A stretch of 64,000 nt of DNA from Glandiceps talaboti (GCF_964340395.1 NC_135571.1:13522546-13586545); one strand, 5' to 3'. Counted from the first letter of the stretch, positions 49,266 through 62,435 are shown. A program made the numbers and translations. Notes: generated from the sequence alone by a model not told the origin.

Positions 49266-49737
49266 TCTAGAAGTGAATAATAGTTGAAAATGTTGAATTA
49301 TCACCTTGAGTAAAAATGAAGTGAACAAAAGAGAATAAAAAAGTCACCTTCTCTGTGAGTATATGAGATGTAATGAGATTTTGATGAGATCTGTAATTCG
49401 TCTGCGGACTACATACTACGACGTCAGAGACTCTATGATGTCTGTATTACTGCAGTCGTCTACATTTTCTTTTCCCCACTAGACTTCTGATCACAATCAC
49501 ATTGCAAAATTTGATAAATTTAGTAATCTTCATCGGCAGCTTGGGAAATTATCTTGATTCAAAGAAGAGCCCTTAATATGTTGGTTTTGTTGATTAGAAA
49601 TATTATTTATCGTGAGTAAAGCTAGATTGATGGTTTCTTTTTATCGTACGCTTATATACGCAATTTTTGTGTGTAGTGCAGTGGAAAGAACGCTTTCATG
49701 AAGTTAGAATTGTTTTCTTTATCATGCCAGGTGAAAC

Positions 49738-50075
49738 TGTCCAAATATGGCTCTGTAATATTGTACACTTTGTCCAAATATGGTATGATTTGTCCAAATA
49801 AGGCACTCTATTTCCAAATATGGTACATGTTGTCCAAATATGTCACTGTATGACCAAATATGGTACACTTTATCTAAATATATGACCAATTTTATGTATA
49901 AATATGGCCTTCTATGACCAAATATGGTACACTTTGTCTAAATATTGTCCAAATATGGCATTTTATTGGCACACTGTGACCAAAAATGATACACTTCATC
50001 TAAATATTGTCCAAATGTACCACTTTATCTCCAAGTATCATGGCACACAATGTCTAGTCCAAATATGGAACCCTT
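49738..50075. repeat. Degenerate minisatellite CCAAATATGGTACACTT, 20-25 bp unit
   Basis: More than ten copies of TGTCCAAATATGGTACACTT and variants (with GACC or TCTAAATA). Confidence 0.88.
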
Positions 50076-50464
50076 TGTTTTCAAAAAATGGATGACTATT
50101 TAATGAAATTTGTCTTTTACATCTCATTTTCAATCAGTCAAACTGAGAGAAGGCAGATAAAGGTTAAATATAATAACACGCTGTATGCACACAACCTTGA
50201 TAACAATCCAAGTACAACGTCAACAAAATATTTAGAGCAGTAGATAATATTTTATCTTCACAATCAAGTTAAAAAAATAAAAAATCCACTCATATCTGTC
50301 AGTACCAAATGTTTGGTTCATTTCTGTTGTGTCAAATTAGTAAAGTTTTATAAAAATGATTCAATTTTCGAATAAGTTCTTAGAGTTTAATCAATTTAAG
50401 ATAAATTAATTATTCATTGCTATGAAACCTGACTTTGACCTTCAATTCTAATGTAATAATAATC

Positions 50465-50580
50465 TTTACGGCTCCGATATGGATTTTGCAGACCAAGGTT
50501 GTGGGGCAGAATGGCCCAACTTTAGGAAGGCCTGTAAGCCGTACTACCAAGGTCTACAAAACCCATATCCAGGCCGTAAA
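50465..50580. repeat. Foldback, 35 bp arms
   Basis: TTTACGGCTCCGATATGGAT then TTTGCAGACCAAGGT is inverted at 50546-50580 (ACCAAGGTCTACAAAACCCA to GGCCGTAAA). Loop 46 nt. Confidence 0.85.
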
Positions 50581-50859
50581 GGTTTTATCATATACCGCAT
50601 GTAGTGGCTCAGAAACATCATTTGAATCACATGATCACATAAATTGGCACTGAAATATTATTTTATTAGAAACGTCAAAATCATGAAGAAATTAACAAAG
50701 CCAAATCACTGAGTGACTCACAGATATCAATGAGCACACCACTTGCCATATTTGGGCAAAGTGTGCCGGGGCATGCTACAGAAAATTATTGCCCGGTTTT
50801 GATGCGTGTGTTCTCGATTGAATAACATTGGAATCGATATTGGGTATATGATAAAACCC
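50581..50859. mobile_element. MITE-like element with GGTTTTATCATATACC ends
   Basis: GGTTTTATCATATACC at 50581-50596 is inverted at 50842-50859 (GGGTATATGATAAAACCC). 279 bp, directly adjoining the previous foldback. Confidence 0.72.
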
Positions 50860-52437
50860 AGACTGTGTTGATTTTTTGAGTTAGCCATAATTATTCATGA
50901 CTAGTTAGGTATTTTATCGCAAACCTAATCATTGACACAAAATGATGACATTTCAATTATCGAGTTGTCAAAAACATCAAAAGACTAATTTTCAGACGGA
51001 ATAATATTTCTCAATATCCTATTGTAAAAGTTCTTATTTGAATTATCTTTCCAAAATTAACATTGTCACATTTTGACAAATTTAATACTTTTCTTGTCAT
51101 ACTTTTGAGCAAATTACAACTTTTTTTTGACATTTTGATATTTTAGCAGCTGACATCATTGTCGTATTAGACTAAATTCCAAAATAAAGGCTTCTGTGTT
51201 TATCTTTTTGTCAAAAATCATTCGTTTTCATTAACATTTTAGTGAAAATCAAGTTTATTTTAGATACAAATAGCTGTCTTCCTCTGGAAACAGAATTCAA
51301 AATTAATAGTTTCCTGTTTTACTGAACAGAAATTTTAAGATTTTTTGTTGGAAGAATTTCAGATTTCTTACATTTTCACTGAAATGCTCAAATTATTATT
51401 TTCCATAAATTGAAATCAAATATATTCATGTAGCATAAATTGTCATCATTTTAGAAACTGGATTTTAATTGAATAATTATTCCCGCCATTTTTTCTGAAC
51501 AATCTTTTACTTTTTTTATAAATTTTGATTAAAGTTGAATTTATTTTAGACCAAAGTAACAGAAAATATCTTTGCCGAAATATTCACATCAAAATAAAAC
51601 AGTTTGGTAGTATCTTAGTAGAGTTGTTTCATTTTAGTTGTCAGGATAAATCAAAGCATGAAATAAGAACCGTAATCCATTCCAAGACAAGACGTCTATA
51701 AAGTAAGCTATAAAGTACCATCTGTTGTCGATTATGAAGACACTAAATTTTGTGATCTTCCTCTACATTCCTCTTTGTTTAGTTCTCAGCCATGAACACA
51801 GCAAATTTTTTTTTGCAACCTTTTGCCTCACAAAAGGACCAACCATAAATTATCAAGAAAATTATTTTCTAAACATCAGATTTTTTTCTTAGTTGTGTTT
51901 GATCCAGGTTGATTTTGTGAGATATCATAAAATGTAAATTACTAGAAAGACAACAGAAACTATACACTTGTCAACCAATCAAAAAGTTTTGTTTTACACT
52001 GACCCAACACCTTCACGTCGTTGTTAATCATTGGCTGACTGTGTATTAATCTATCAATAAACATCAGCCTTATTGGCCTATCAAAAAGTTTGTTTTATCT
52101 TCACATTGGTGAACCATCAACCAATCATAGATGATGTTATGTCTTTACTCTTACAATCAGCCATGTTGAGCAATGCATTGTGGGAAACATAGTGACTGTA
52201 TGATTCCATGAATCAGTCCCTGTTATTAGTAATATGTCATGTTGTCTATTAACCACAAATAATGTATAGTCATACCCATGACGATATCCAGATCCTTGCA
52301 GGGGGTCTCTTCATGTCACCCCAGAATATGTATTTCTGTAACCACCAATAATCTTAGCTAGTCTTAGTTACTGAGAACCTTGCTGGCAGATTCTCTTTCC
52401 AACCACCCCAGACTAGATATTACCACAACTACAATCA

Positions 52438-52480
52438 ATCCCATAATCCTTTGCATCTAAGTATGCTCAGTGTGTTTTGT
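52438..52480 (-). mobile_element. Single arm of the TGAGCATGCTCA MITE family
   Basis: On the minus strand: CTGAGCATACTTAGATGCAA then AGGATTATGGGAT, matching the 40326 arm. Confidence 0.6.
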
Positions 52481-52904
52481 AAATTGGCTACAAATGGTGT
52501 TCTGTCCTGGCAGTTCAGCTCTGACCAATCACAGAAGTTGTTCTGAGCTCTGACCAATCACAGACCTCGTTCTGTATTGACTGTAATCCCATTCAGCCAT
52601 TCAGAAGGAATGATGAGTTTATTCCTTTAGAAAACTTTCAGTGCTTCTGATGAGACTTGGTACATTGAATACAACCCCTATTGTAGTCACTTTCACATCA
52701 TAGCGTACCGAGTGTTTAACTAGTCACCAACTATACAAAGTGTTTTCAAAGCGAAACTGTTGTTGTGCTGTCACTGCGTTTCATTCAAAGTGGTTCCTAA
52801 TTGATAGTGCATAGAATAGAACCTATTTACCGTGCTGGTAGTGGTAGCAGTAAAGTTTAAATGTCAGGAACTAATGTTGTGTTCTTTACGTGGGAAAGTT
52901 GCTG

Positions 52905-53245
52905 TGTTTATTGGTACTGTATAGATTCAATGGTAACAGTACAGGAACTTAGCAGAACACTTTGGACTCACTGTTGACAGTACAGATAATTAGCAGTACA
53001 TTTATTAGTAACAGTACAGGAAAGTTAGCAGTACAGGTTAGATTTAATGGTGGCAGTACAGGAAACTTATACCAGTACACCCTTAACTCTGAACCGTGAC
53101 AGTTACAGAAAGTTTGCAGTACACTTTAGATTCATTGCTGACAGTTGTGAGTACAATTTCAAGTGAACACTGACAGTGCAGAAACTTAGCAGTACACAAA
53201 CTTAGAAGTACACTTTCAACTGAACACTGACAGTGACAGTGCAGA
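52905..53245. repeat. Degenerate tandem repeat, about 50 bp
   Basis: Six or seven loose copies of ACAGTACAGGAAACTTAGCA then GTACACTTTAGATTCA, ending in ACTGACAGTGACAGTGCAG. Confidence 0.78.
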
Positions 53246-53318
53246 CAAGTATCAGAATGATCTGTCTAACATTGACACCAATATCAAGGTAAGAAGTTCA
53301 ACACATTTTTGACATTCA

Positions 53319-53321
<3 letters not shown>

Positions 53322-53368
<47 letters not shown>
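53322..53368. repeat. (CA)n microsatellite
   Basis: About 23 CA units. A T run then G10 follows at about 53527-53552. Confidence 0.98.
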
Positions 53369-53369
<1 letters not shown>

Positions 53370-54896
53370 CTTGACAGACATGATATTGTCTATGTTAACA
53401 TATCCAACATAGAATATTTCAAGAAGTTGTCTTTGGATGTGTAACAATGCGATATATGTGGTGACGACGTAGTCTGTGTCAATTCTGTAAAAAAGAGAAG
53501 AGGAAAATGTCAACAAAACTAAACATTTTTTTTTTTTTTTTGGGGGGGGGGGGTTGAATGTGACTCTGTTTTGTAGTAGTGTTCATATGAGCAAGGAAGT
53601 GTATTTGTTTCAAATTGTCACAATCAATTTTAGTATTTTGTATCAAGATTGTAGAAGAAAGGTGTGCCAGAAATTATCAATTTTGTGTTTGACTTTGACT
53701 TTGAGTTTACTTTTAACAAACTTCTTTTCTGAATTTGATTTTGGTTGAAATCCAGAATGTAGGTTAAAATATTAGTTAGACACTGACAGTACTGATAAAC
53801 ATTTAAACGGACTGATTTCAAAGTATGATCTAATTTCAACTTGCTCGTCTGAGAGAAGATGTTATTATTCATAGCATGTACATAACAATAACCACAACCT
53901 AAATGAAATTTCCGAAACAAAGAAAAGTGAGTAAACGGAACTCGACAACTGATAAGGTTGAGAAGACCCGACATAATTCAGAAGAGTAGATCCCTCATAA
54001 AATGGGATCACGAGACTTAGTTCTGACTGAGAATCCAAATTAGAAAGATTTCTTTTGACATGTAAGCGGTGAATTTAGGTGATCATGAAAGGTAGGCACA
54101 TAAATACAGGAACTAATTAGTTACACTTGGGTGATTTTCAACGCCTGTACTGCTGTGGTAGAGGTGTGTGGAAGACACGACAAACTGTTGGGGGGTGTGT
54201 GTACAATACACTACGAACTGTTGCATGGGTTGTACGTTGCAATTGTCAATTAGTGTCTCCGTACAACTCAGTAGGTGATTCTATTCAATAGGCTGTATCT
54301 ATCACTTGTACAATTCTGTGTGTGATTTACTGCTAACTGTTAGGCTTAATGCTGATGGGGGTTTTTACGACCATGGACTAGAAAATTTCGTACCGGGTAA
54401 GTAGTTTTTTACTCAGATTTGAAACATTTTGTATTATTTTGTGAAAAGTGGACAAGAACCAAACAACATTAGATAAAAAAATTTGGTAGGTGACCTGTTT
54501 CTTCTCAAATTTGAAACATTTTTTTCATCAAATTTGTTAAAAAGTAGACAAGAACCAAAACAATGGACGAGAAAATTTGGTCAGTGATCTGTTTTGTTTT
54601 GTACTAGGATATAGAATATTTGTTGTCATTCAAAAATTAGACGAGCCATACAAATATTGACTTGAAATTTAGAAGTTATATTTTGTTTGTTAAGATACAT
54701 AGTCATGGAGAAATTTTGTTATCTGCCTGATATTTTCAAAGATTGTTTCTTCTAAAACTAGACAAGTATTACAGGTAATCTCTTGATAATAACATGAAAT
54801 AAAAAAAAAGTGTACGCCGTTATTCCTTTTAAGAGGTCAAAAGGTCAATATGTCCGTTGTCATGGTGATATCGTCTACAGAAAAAGGGGATGAGTT

Positions 54897-55084
54897 ATCC
54901 ATTTCTTAGTATAGACAGCTGGCTGTAACTTTTAGTACGTGTGATGTCATAGTTTGGTGTTTGGGGTCAGAGAAAGGTCATTGCCAAGTTTATTGTGTAG
55001 ATTGATTAATTAAACTAAGTGGTGTACTCTAGACATCCAACAAATTGTACTTAAAATGTCTCGTTAATTAAATGTGTTGCCATG
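54897..55084 (+). repeat. Direct duplication of about 188 bp, copy 1
   Basis: Matches 56822-57012 in the same orientation over its whole length with few differences (for example GGTGTTTGGGGTCAGAGAAA identical in both). The copies lie 1.9 kb apart. Confidence 0.92.
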
Positions 55085-55554
55085 CCAACAAGGTATCGTT
55101 CTGTCACGTATTACATTTTCACTCCTCGTCATAATGAAACTTAAATCTAGATTTAATTTAACTTTACACGTGATGCGGATATCAGAATACTAGGTTTAGT
55201 GAAACATTAGAGTGTGTGTAGTTTCTTTGATAACATGTGATCGTAATTTAGTCCTTGTGTCAGTTATTTTTAGTCACTTTGTTAATTAAGGAAAGAAAAT
55301 ATAGGCATGACACACGCCACTCTACTTGTTTGGTATATAATGTTATCATTTATATGACTTTACTTCATCACAAATATTTTTACACTAGCTGTTCTCCATT
55401 TTGTTTGTCGTCTTTCCATTTTATGGCCCACTCATATTAAAACATATTTATATACGCGTACTCACTGACTCAGTTACTTTCACTTTCTCTCTTTTACTCT
55501 TTCCTCAATCCCTTATTTTAATCTTATATGTCTGTTTCTGTCTTGTATAAGTTA

Positions 55555-55622
<68 letters not shown>

Positions 55623-55815
55623 CTTTCTCTCTCTTTCTCTCTCTCTCTCGCTCTCTCTGTCTCGCTCTCTGTATCTCTCTCTGTCTCTCTCGCTCTGTCT
55701 CTCTCTCAGTCTGTCTCTCGCTGTCGCTCTGTCTTTCTGTCTCTGTCTCTGTCTCTGTCTCTCTCTGTCTGTCTCTCTGTCTGTCTCTCTCTCTCTCGCT
55801 CTCCCTCCCTCCTTC
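55555..55815. repeat. (TC)n microsatellite with CTGTCTCG variants
   Basis: About 260 bp of CT repeats becoming more complex (CTGTCTCTCGCT) to the right. Confidence 0.97.
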
Positions 55816-56364
55816 CCTCTCTCCCCCCTCTCCCCCATCCCACTAAACAAGCACACACATACTTGCATACAAGTGTTGACCTTCAGATATCTCATAAATA
55901 CTAAGTAAGAGAACATCTGTCTTTAGTGACTGTATATCACTCTAGCCGTTATCCTTGTCTACCAGTATGATTTATAAAGACACGGCACCATTTAGCACTC
56001 TAACTTTGTTTTGTTGAAATGAAAGAAATTGGTCCAGAGGCTTAAGTTAGTAGATTTATGTATTTTTGTCTTTCTTGTAGTCAACAGAGGATCTCATCCT
56101 TTCAAATCCTCCAAATATGTGTTCTTGTCACACATAATTCTTTCATGGTTTTTTGCCTCTGCACTAAAACTAACTTAATATTATGTAGGTGTAATCGGAA
56201 GATGTCGTTTTCCTAAGGCTGTGTTTGATTGATCATAGCTATAAGCCATACTGTAACATAGTCTTCTTGGGTTGAGATTTTCTCACAGATAATTCAATGG
56301 TGTAGAGTTCTTTTTATTCAGCATCTAAAGAACAGATCACCCAATGGTTATCTTAAGATAAGGG

Positions 56365-56402
56365 GGCTGTCGTCGCGGTGGGCGGGAGGCGAGATCACCG
56401 CT
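56365..56402. other. Small GC- and CpG-rich patch
   Basis: GTCGTCGCGGTGGGCGGGAG then GCGAGATCACCGC; the ends GCGGTG and CACCGC can pair. Preceded by the palindrome TTATCTTAAGATAA. Nature unknown. Confidence 0.4.
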
Positions 56403-56821
56403 TTTTGGAGATTCATGTTTCTTGCTGTCGTGATTGATAACAGTAACGTTTAAAACGATGCCTGCAGTCCGGCACTAATTACTAGGTATGGATGGCTAAC
56501 TTTTTATTGTGGGCTTCATAGTTAAATTGCTGCAAGCTAAAAGCATGGCTATGTCGACCCTAGATAACCTTTGACCTCAGTGACCTTGTTTGGCTCTCTA
56601 ATGGTGGACCAATCAGAGATGCTTAATTTTTAAGAGTTTTAACTTCCAAGGCAGACTGTCTGAGTTGTTTCTATTGTGGTTCTGATGGAAAGTTTGTGGT
56701 TTTCAGCTACTAAGGACAACACAGATGTTGATAAAATGATTCATTCTAGATGTCTAAACAGTTTTACTGCATAGAGGTAAGATCATATTTGCATAGAGGA
56801 ACCGTTTCTGTGGTCAAATGA

Positions 56822-57012
56822 CATCCATTTCTTAGCATAGACAGCTGGCTGTAACTTTTAGTACATGTGATTGTCAAAGTTTGGTGTTTGGGGTCAGAGA
56901 AAGGTCATTGCCAAGTTTATTGTGTGAATTGATCAATTAAACTAAGTGGTGTACTCTAGACATCCGACAAATTAATACTTAAAATGTCACGTTAATTAAT
57001 GTGTTGCCGTGA
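56822..57012 (+). repeat. Direct duplication of about 190 bp, copy 2
   Basis: Second copy of 54897-55084. No terminal inverted repeat seen, so either segmental duplication or an unrecognised dispersed element. Confidence 0.92.
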
Positions 57013-57620
57013 CATTGTTACAGTTTCTTCTACAAGGCTTTAAATCTTGTGCAATCTGATTCAAACCTGATGTAGTGAATACAGCGTGATTTCTTTATTT
57101 ACCTCTATTCCTTTAGTTTCTTGTCATTTGTTTTTAACTTTGTTGTTCTGGGAGTGATAGTTTCAGTCCTATCAGACAGTGATCAAGACCAAAATATGAA
57201 CATGTTATAATAATAATGGTTTATTCCACCAACCTAGGGGGTCAAATTGAAGTGGTGTACATCATCTAAAAGTGTCAAAAATTCAATTATTCATGCAGAG
57301 ATAAAAAATACAGACAATTAATAGTACTTATGAAAACCAATCTACAGACAAAAAGGGAACAGCTAAAAATACAAACTTAGTATGTCGACTAATCTAAAAG
57401 AAAAGAAAATTGATACCAATCAAAACAACAGTAAGTCCACTTGGATAGATTATAATTATTTTGTTATTAATTTCATACCTGGATGATTGAGACCATTTAT
57501 AGATATAATGAACATATAATATAGTAATTACAAATAACAATATCCAAACATAAAACAAACGTAACGCTAATAGTGAATAAATAGCCATCCACCACAGTGG
57601 ATTTTAATCAGATTACGTAG

Positions 57621-57945
57621 CCATATGGATGAGGATATGGTATTTATTTTGGATTTGAAATTTATAAAAAAAAAATTATCGTGGCTTCCTACTTGAAAAA
57701 TCACTGTGAAACAACATAGACCAAGTCTGTGTTTGTAACTCAATAAATTGCAAAATCATATTGAATGTCGAAAATGTTATTGTATCTAGAATAACAAACT
57801 TTTTACACATTTTTTAGCTGTGTATAATGTATTTAAGTTACAAACACAGACTTGGTCAGTGTTGTTACAAACTGATTTCAGCCATGATAAAATTGTTTTA
57901 TAAATTAAAAAATCCAAAATAAATACCTAATCTTCATCCATATGG
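57621..57945. mobile_element. MITE with CCATATGGATGA ends, full copy
   Basis: Left CCATATGGATGAGGATATGG and right end the inverse of CCATATGGATGAAGATTAGG. Arms about 115-120 bp (57621-57740 and 57836-57945), including AAGTCTGTGTTTGTAAC on the left and GTTACAAACACAGACTT on the right. Non-coding. Confidence 0.88.
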
Positions 57946-58179
57946 TCAATTGAAATGACTGGGATCTTTAAGTCAACTTGGATGATCATTAGAATAATAT
58001 TTGTGAAATGGCATTGTCATCAACTAAGGCATTTCGACGTTGTAAATATTCCGACACCCAAGACGTCTGTGTGATGAGAACGTCATTTCATTCTCATAAA
58101 AATAACATTACCATTATCAAATTATAGTAACATGTACTATACTTTGGATTGCTATAAATCATAAATTTGTGATCATTGA

Positions 58180-58968
58180 ATAAAAATACATTCCACAATC
58201 CGTGCCATCGTAGTCAAAAAATACATTCCACAATCTGTGTGCGTACTAGTGAAAAAATACATTCCATAATCTGTGTGTGTACTAGTCAAAAAATACATTC
58301 CATCTGTGTGCGTAGTAGTCAAAAAATACATTCCACAATCTGTGTGCGTACTAGTCAAAAAATACATTCCATAATCTGTGTGCGTACTAGTCAAAAAATA
58401 CATTCCATCTGTGTGCGTAGTAGTCAAAAAATACATTCCACAATCTGTGAGCGTACTAGTCAAAAAATACATTCCATAATCTGTGTGCGTACTAGTCAAA
58501 AAATACATTCCATAATCTGTGTGCGTATTAGTCAAAAAATACATTCCACAATCTGTGTGCATACTAGTCAAAAAATACATTCCATAATCTGTGTGCGTAC
58601 TAGTCAAAAAATACATTCCATAATCTGTGTGCGTATTAGTCAAAAAATACATTCCACAATCTGTGTGCATACTAGTCAAAAAATACATTCCACAATCTGT
58701 GTGTGTACTAGTCAAAAAATACATTCCACAATCTGTGTGTGTACTAGTCAAAAAATACATTCCATAATCTGTGTGTGTACTAGTCAAAAAATACATTCCA
58801 CAATCTGTGTGTGTACTAGTCAAAAAATACATTCCATAATCTGTGTGTGTACTTAGTCAAAAAATACATTCCACAATCTGTGAGCGTACTAGTCAAAAAA
58901 TACATTCCATAATCTGTGTGCGTACCAGTCAAAAAATACATTCCATAATCTGTGTGCGTACTAGTCAT
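58180..58968. repeat. Minisatellite, 36 bp unit, about 22 copies
   Basis: Units of GTCAAAAAATACATTCCACA then ATCTGTGTGCGTACTA, with some 31-bp copies lacking a few bases. Because 36 is a multiple of 3 and no stop occurs in one frame on each strand, open frames of 226 (+) and 219 (-) codons arise. The array is flanked by two copies of the CCATATGG MITE. Confidence 0.97.
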
Positions 58969-59089
58969 ATCAGTTGAAGTCATTTTGTGTGAAATCCAAC
59001 ATCTGTTGTCATTTATCATAATATCAGAGATTGCACAGTCACATGTAAAGTGTTGAGAAAAGAGTGTTGTAGCTGCTACATTAAAGTGG

Positions 59090-59275
59090 CCATATGGATG
59101 AGGATTAGGTATTTATTTTTGATATGTAATTTATAAAACAATTTTATCTTGTGTCCAACTTGAAAAATCAATGCGAAACAACATAGACCAAGTCCTTGTT
59201 TGTAACTCAAAAAATTATAACAGACTGATAAATGTGTAAAAGGTTATTGTACGTACAATAATAAACCTTTATACT
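59090..59275 (+). mobile_element. Half copy of the CCATATGG MITE
   Basis: Begins CCATATGGATGAGGATTAGG and matches the left half of 57621-57945 through ACAACATAGACCAAGTC, then diverges. The right arm is missing. Confidence 0.82.
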
Positions 59276-60011
59276 CCTTTTTTTTTAGTATTTTACATTC
59301 ATTTTTGACACCACAATTTCTGACCTAATAATATTCTGTGAACAATTATGGTAATAACAAAGTTACTTAATAATGAACATTTCTAATCAAAGAGTCCAGA
59401 CATTTCTGGAAGCAAATTTTAAATTTTTTAGTACACCCCTGAGGATGCTTTGAGACATCAGTAAAAAATTTGGATTCACTGCCAAGAAAAGTTTTGACTC
59501 TGTGAGTAGAATTGTTGATAATTAAATATTAACGCAAAGTCTATGAACGTTCATTCTGATACAAAGTTATTGTTTTTGTTGATATTATATAGATAAATTT
59601 CCTTTCGTTTTTTAATTTTTTGAAAATATTTCGTATCAATTTTATTCGATTTCATATCATGTTACGACGCATAACTTGATATTAGCAGTAATCCAGGATA
59701 CTTAGACAACTAAACTGTAGAACAGGGACTGTGTTGGTCAGTTATACAAATTAAGTATAAGTTAAGGAGTCTATTAACATGTATACTAAGTCATGTCCCT
59801 AACTGAACCCTATGTAACTCCCTAACTTGTTTACAAATGTGTATCCATTGTGCTCAAACAATGCACACCTTTCTCGCCCAGAGACTTGTTTTTGATGTTT
59901 ATAGATCTTTCTACTTTTCTAGAGTAGAATTTAATGACATATAATGTCCTCATCCCAAAATACTCTCATTTCCAGTTTAGTGTGAAAATAAAAACAGCAT
60001 CAAAATAATAT

Positions 60012-60345
60012 CAGACGAATGCCTTTCAGAAAATATTAAATTTTAGCTAGGTATTATACTCGAGAAATATTTACATATGAAAATAGATTAGTATTGATTT
60101 CTCTAGAAACTGTCCAGTACTGTCCTCACCTCAATCAATTCTAATCCGATTCAAACTGAATCAGTTTATAAACATGAATTCAGAGGAATGCCTTTCAGAA
60201 AATATTAAATTTTAACTAGTTATTATTCTAGAGAAATATGTACATTATAAAAGATTATTGTTGATTTCTCTAAAAATTACAAAACTGTCCTCACCTCAAT
60301 CAATTCAAAACTGATTCCAGCTGAATAAATAAATTCATACATTGA
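60012..60345. repeat. Tandem duplication, 169 bp, 2 copies
   Basis: GAATGCCTTTCAGAAAATAT and CTGTCCTCACCTCAATCAAT occur in both units, starting at 60012 and 60181. Confidence 0.92.
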
Positions 60346-60867
60346 TTGATTGATGCAGATCTGGTTTCTGTCCCCGAAAAAAAACTGAGATGGATTTGAA
60401 TAAATTCCCTTTTACTTTTGTGTTGGTTTAGAATCAATTTACTTTGAATCAGTTTGAAAGCACCCCTCTGAGCTAGTTTCGATATCAATCAACTAATTCA
60501 GGTTAAGTGCTTGTAGGAACAGAAGAACCAACTTAAATTCGATTTGAATCGATTCAAAATTCCACCCTGATGAGGATAAGACTTCCATCTGTGCATACAA
60601 TGTGTGATTCACCAAACTACTGTTAAACTCATTATCTCAAATCATAATCCGATATCATAAATGATAAATGTTTATGTTCCTGTTTTTATGACCTTACACG
60701 ATATTAATAATAGTTTTACCAGACATAAATTCTTCATGCATCAAATCACAAACTGTAAACTGTTCTTACTAGAATGAAATATTTGACATATCATATTCAT
60801 AATTGTAAACTAAGTCTGAAGTTTAAGGACAAGGGCAACCTGGCGCCAACTGAGATAATATTCTGAC

Positions 60868-61025
60868 GCCATTGCTCAATAGACGAAAAGCTGAATTAAC
60901 ACCCATTGCCCAATGGATGGAAAGCTGAATTCATGATGCCTTTGTCCAATAGATGGAAAGCTGAGTTCATGACACTTTTGTTCAATGGATATTAAGGTGC
61001 ATCTGGTGCCTTCATTCGATGGATG
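60868..61025. repeat. Degenerate tandem repeat, 33-39 bp, 4 copies
   Basis: Copies of CATTGCCCAATGGATGGAAA then GCTGAATTCATGA. Confidence 0.85.
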
Positions 61026-61242
61026 GATGGAGGCAGTTCTGTGATATTACTGAAGTGCAAAGTGTAGTGAACTTGGTATTAAGTTTTTATAGCAATAATA
61101 ACATACTAACAATGTCATGAACTATAAACTGAGATTTAGTTTGTAATTCTAGCTGTGATAAAAAGTTGCCTGGTGGTATAGATTTGCAAGTTAGGACGGT
61201 CTTGCTCATATGTTATTAGCCATCAGTGAAAATAATTAGTAC

Positions 61243-61376
61243 ACATGAAGACATACATCATGTGTTACATGAAGACATACATCATGTGTTGCATGAAGAC
61301 ACATCATGTGACACATGAAGACATATATCATGTGACACATGAAAACATACATCATGTGATACATGAAGACATACAC
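61243..61376. repeat. Minisatellite, 24 bp unit, 6 copies
   Basis: ACATGAAGACATACATCATG units at 61243, 61267, 61291, 61313, 61337 and 61361. Confidence 0.95.
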
Positions 61377-61544
61377 AAAACTTGAAACAAAGTGTTCTCG
61401 CCTGACAAAAATCTCTCTATCACTGTCACTTTATCATCAGGCTCAACAAAAATCTTACTAACACTGTCACACTTTAGTGTACAATAACAGCCATAGGTAT
61501 TATTGGAGTTTAAATACATGTACGAGGCTGTGATTATGAATACA

Positions 61545-61635
61545 TGATATGATATGATATGATATGATACGATACGATACAATACGATACGATACGATAC
61601 GATACGATACGATACGATACGATACGATACGATAT
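61545..61635. repeat. (GATAC)n pentanucleotide microsatellite
   Basis: GATAT units change to GATAC units; about 18 in total. Confidence 0.98.
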
Positions 61636-62389
61636 GGTGTTCCTTGCCAGAGGCTGTTGTCACATGGTATATTACATCACTTTATTACTATTGCTATAGA
61701 TCCAGTGTGCAGCAATTTTTATGTTGTGTAGAGTAGATTTTATCCTCAAAAGTCTTGCTAACATTACTATACTTGATCATCTTGATTGACAAATATCTCT
61801 GTTGGAAAGAATTTTGTTGAGCCAGACGATAAAATGTAGCAATGTTAATAAGATTTCTGTTGAGCCAGAAGATATTTTGTTTCATATCTCATGAATTTAT
61901 TCTAAAATAAATTTTATCTTCTGATTTCATCACGTTGATTCTCAGTGGTAGAATTTTGTACAAATGTAGTAGTTGTCACTTTTATTTCAGTTTTCACAAA
62001 GAAAAATACTTGTAATGTGCTAAAATTTTTATTTTGACAAGAAAGTACGTCTTGTACATGAAATGTGTGAAACTATTGTATGGATGTTATCATTCTAGTT
62101 TGAAGTATCTTTTATCGATTGCATCACACTGGAACTCAACACTTTCATTTTGTGTTGGAGTAACAGTTGCCACTTTGAATATAATTTTCACACAGAAAGT
62201 ACTTATACAAGCAATGCATCAATGTGTCAAATCATAGCTGGGATAATTTTACACCGAAATGTCTTTCCCTTTGCTACATCACGCTAGCTTTCAAATCTGT
62301 ACCCCTTTTGTTTTCATTTTCACACCAAGTACACGATATGCAATATGTGTCAACCAATAATAGGTAAGGTATCAAATATGTGACAGTAG

Positions 62390-62435
62390 TTTGTAGGTCA
62401 TAGTTCATAGGTCATAGTTCATAGGTCATAGGTCA
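62390..62435. repeat. Short repeat AGGTCATAGTTCAT
   Basis: Four imperfect copies of TAGGTCATAGTTCA. Confidence 0.85.

Noticed and set aside
51960-52570. Cluster of CCAAT boxes (CCAATCA repeated) as a promoter
   Set aside because: The motif is short, partly arises from a small duplication (CTCTGACCAATCACAGA twice), and no coding start follows.
58176-58856. Long overlapping open frames (226 codons on +, 219 on -) as repeat-protein genes
   Set aside because: They follow entirely from a 36-bp tandem unit with no stop in the frame; both strands are open equally and there are no splice sites, promoter or unique sequence.
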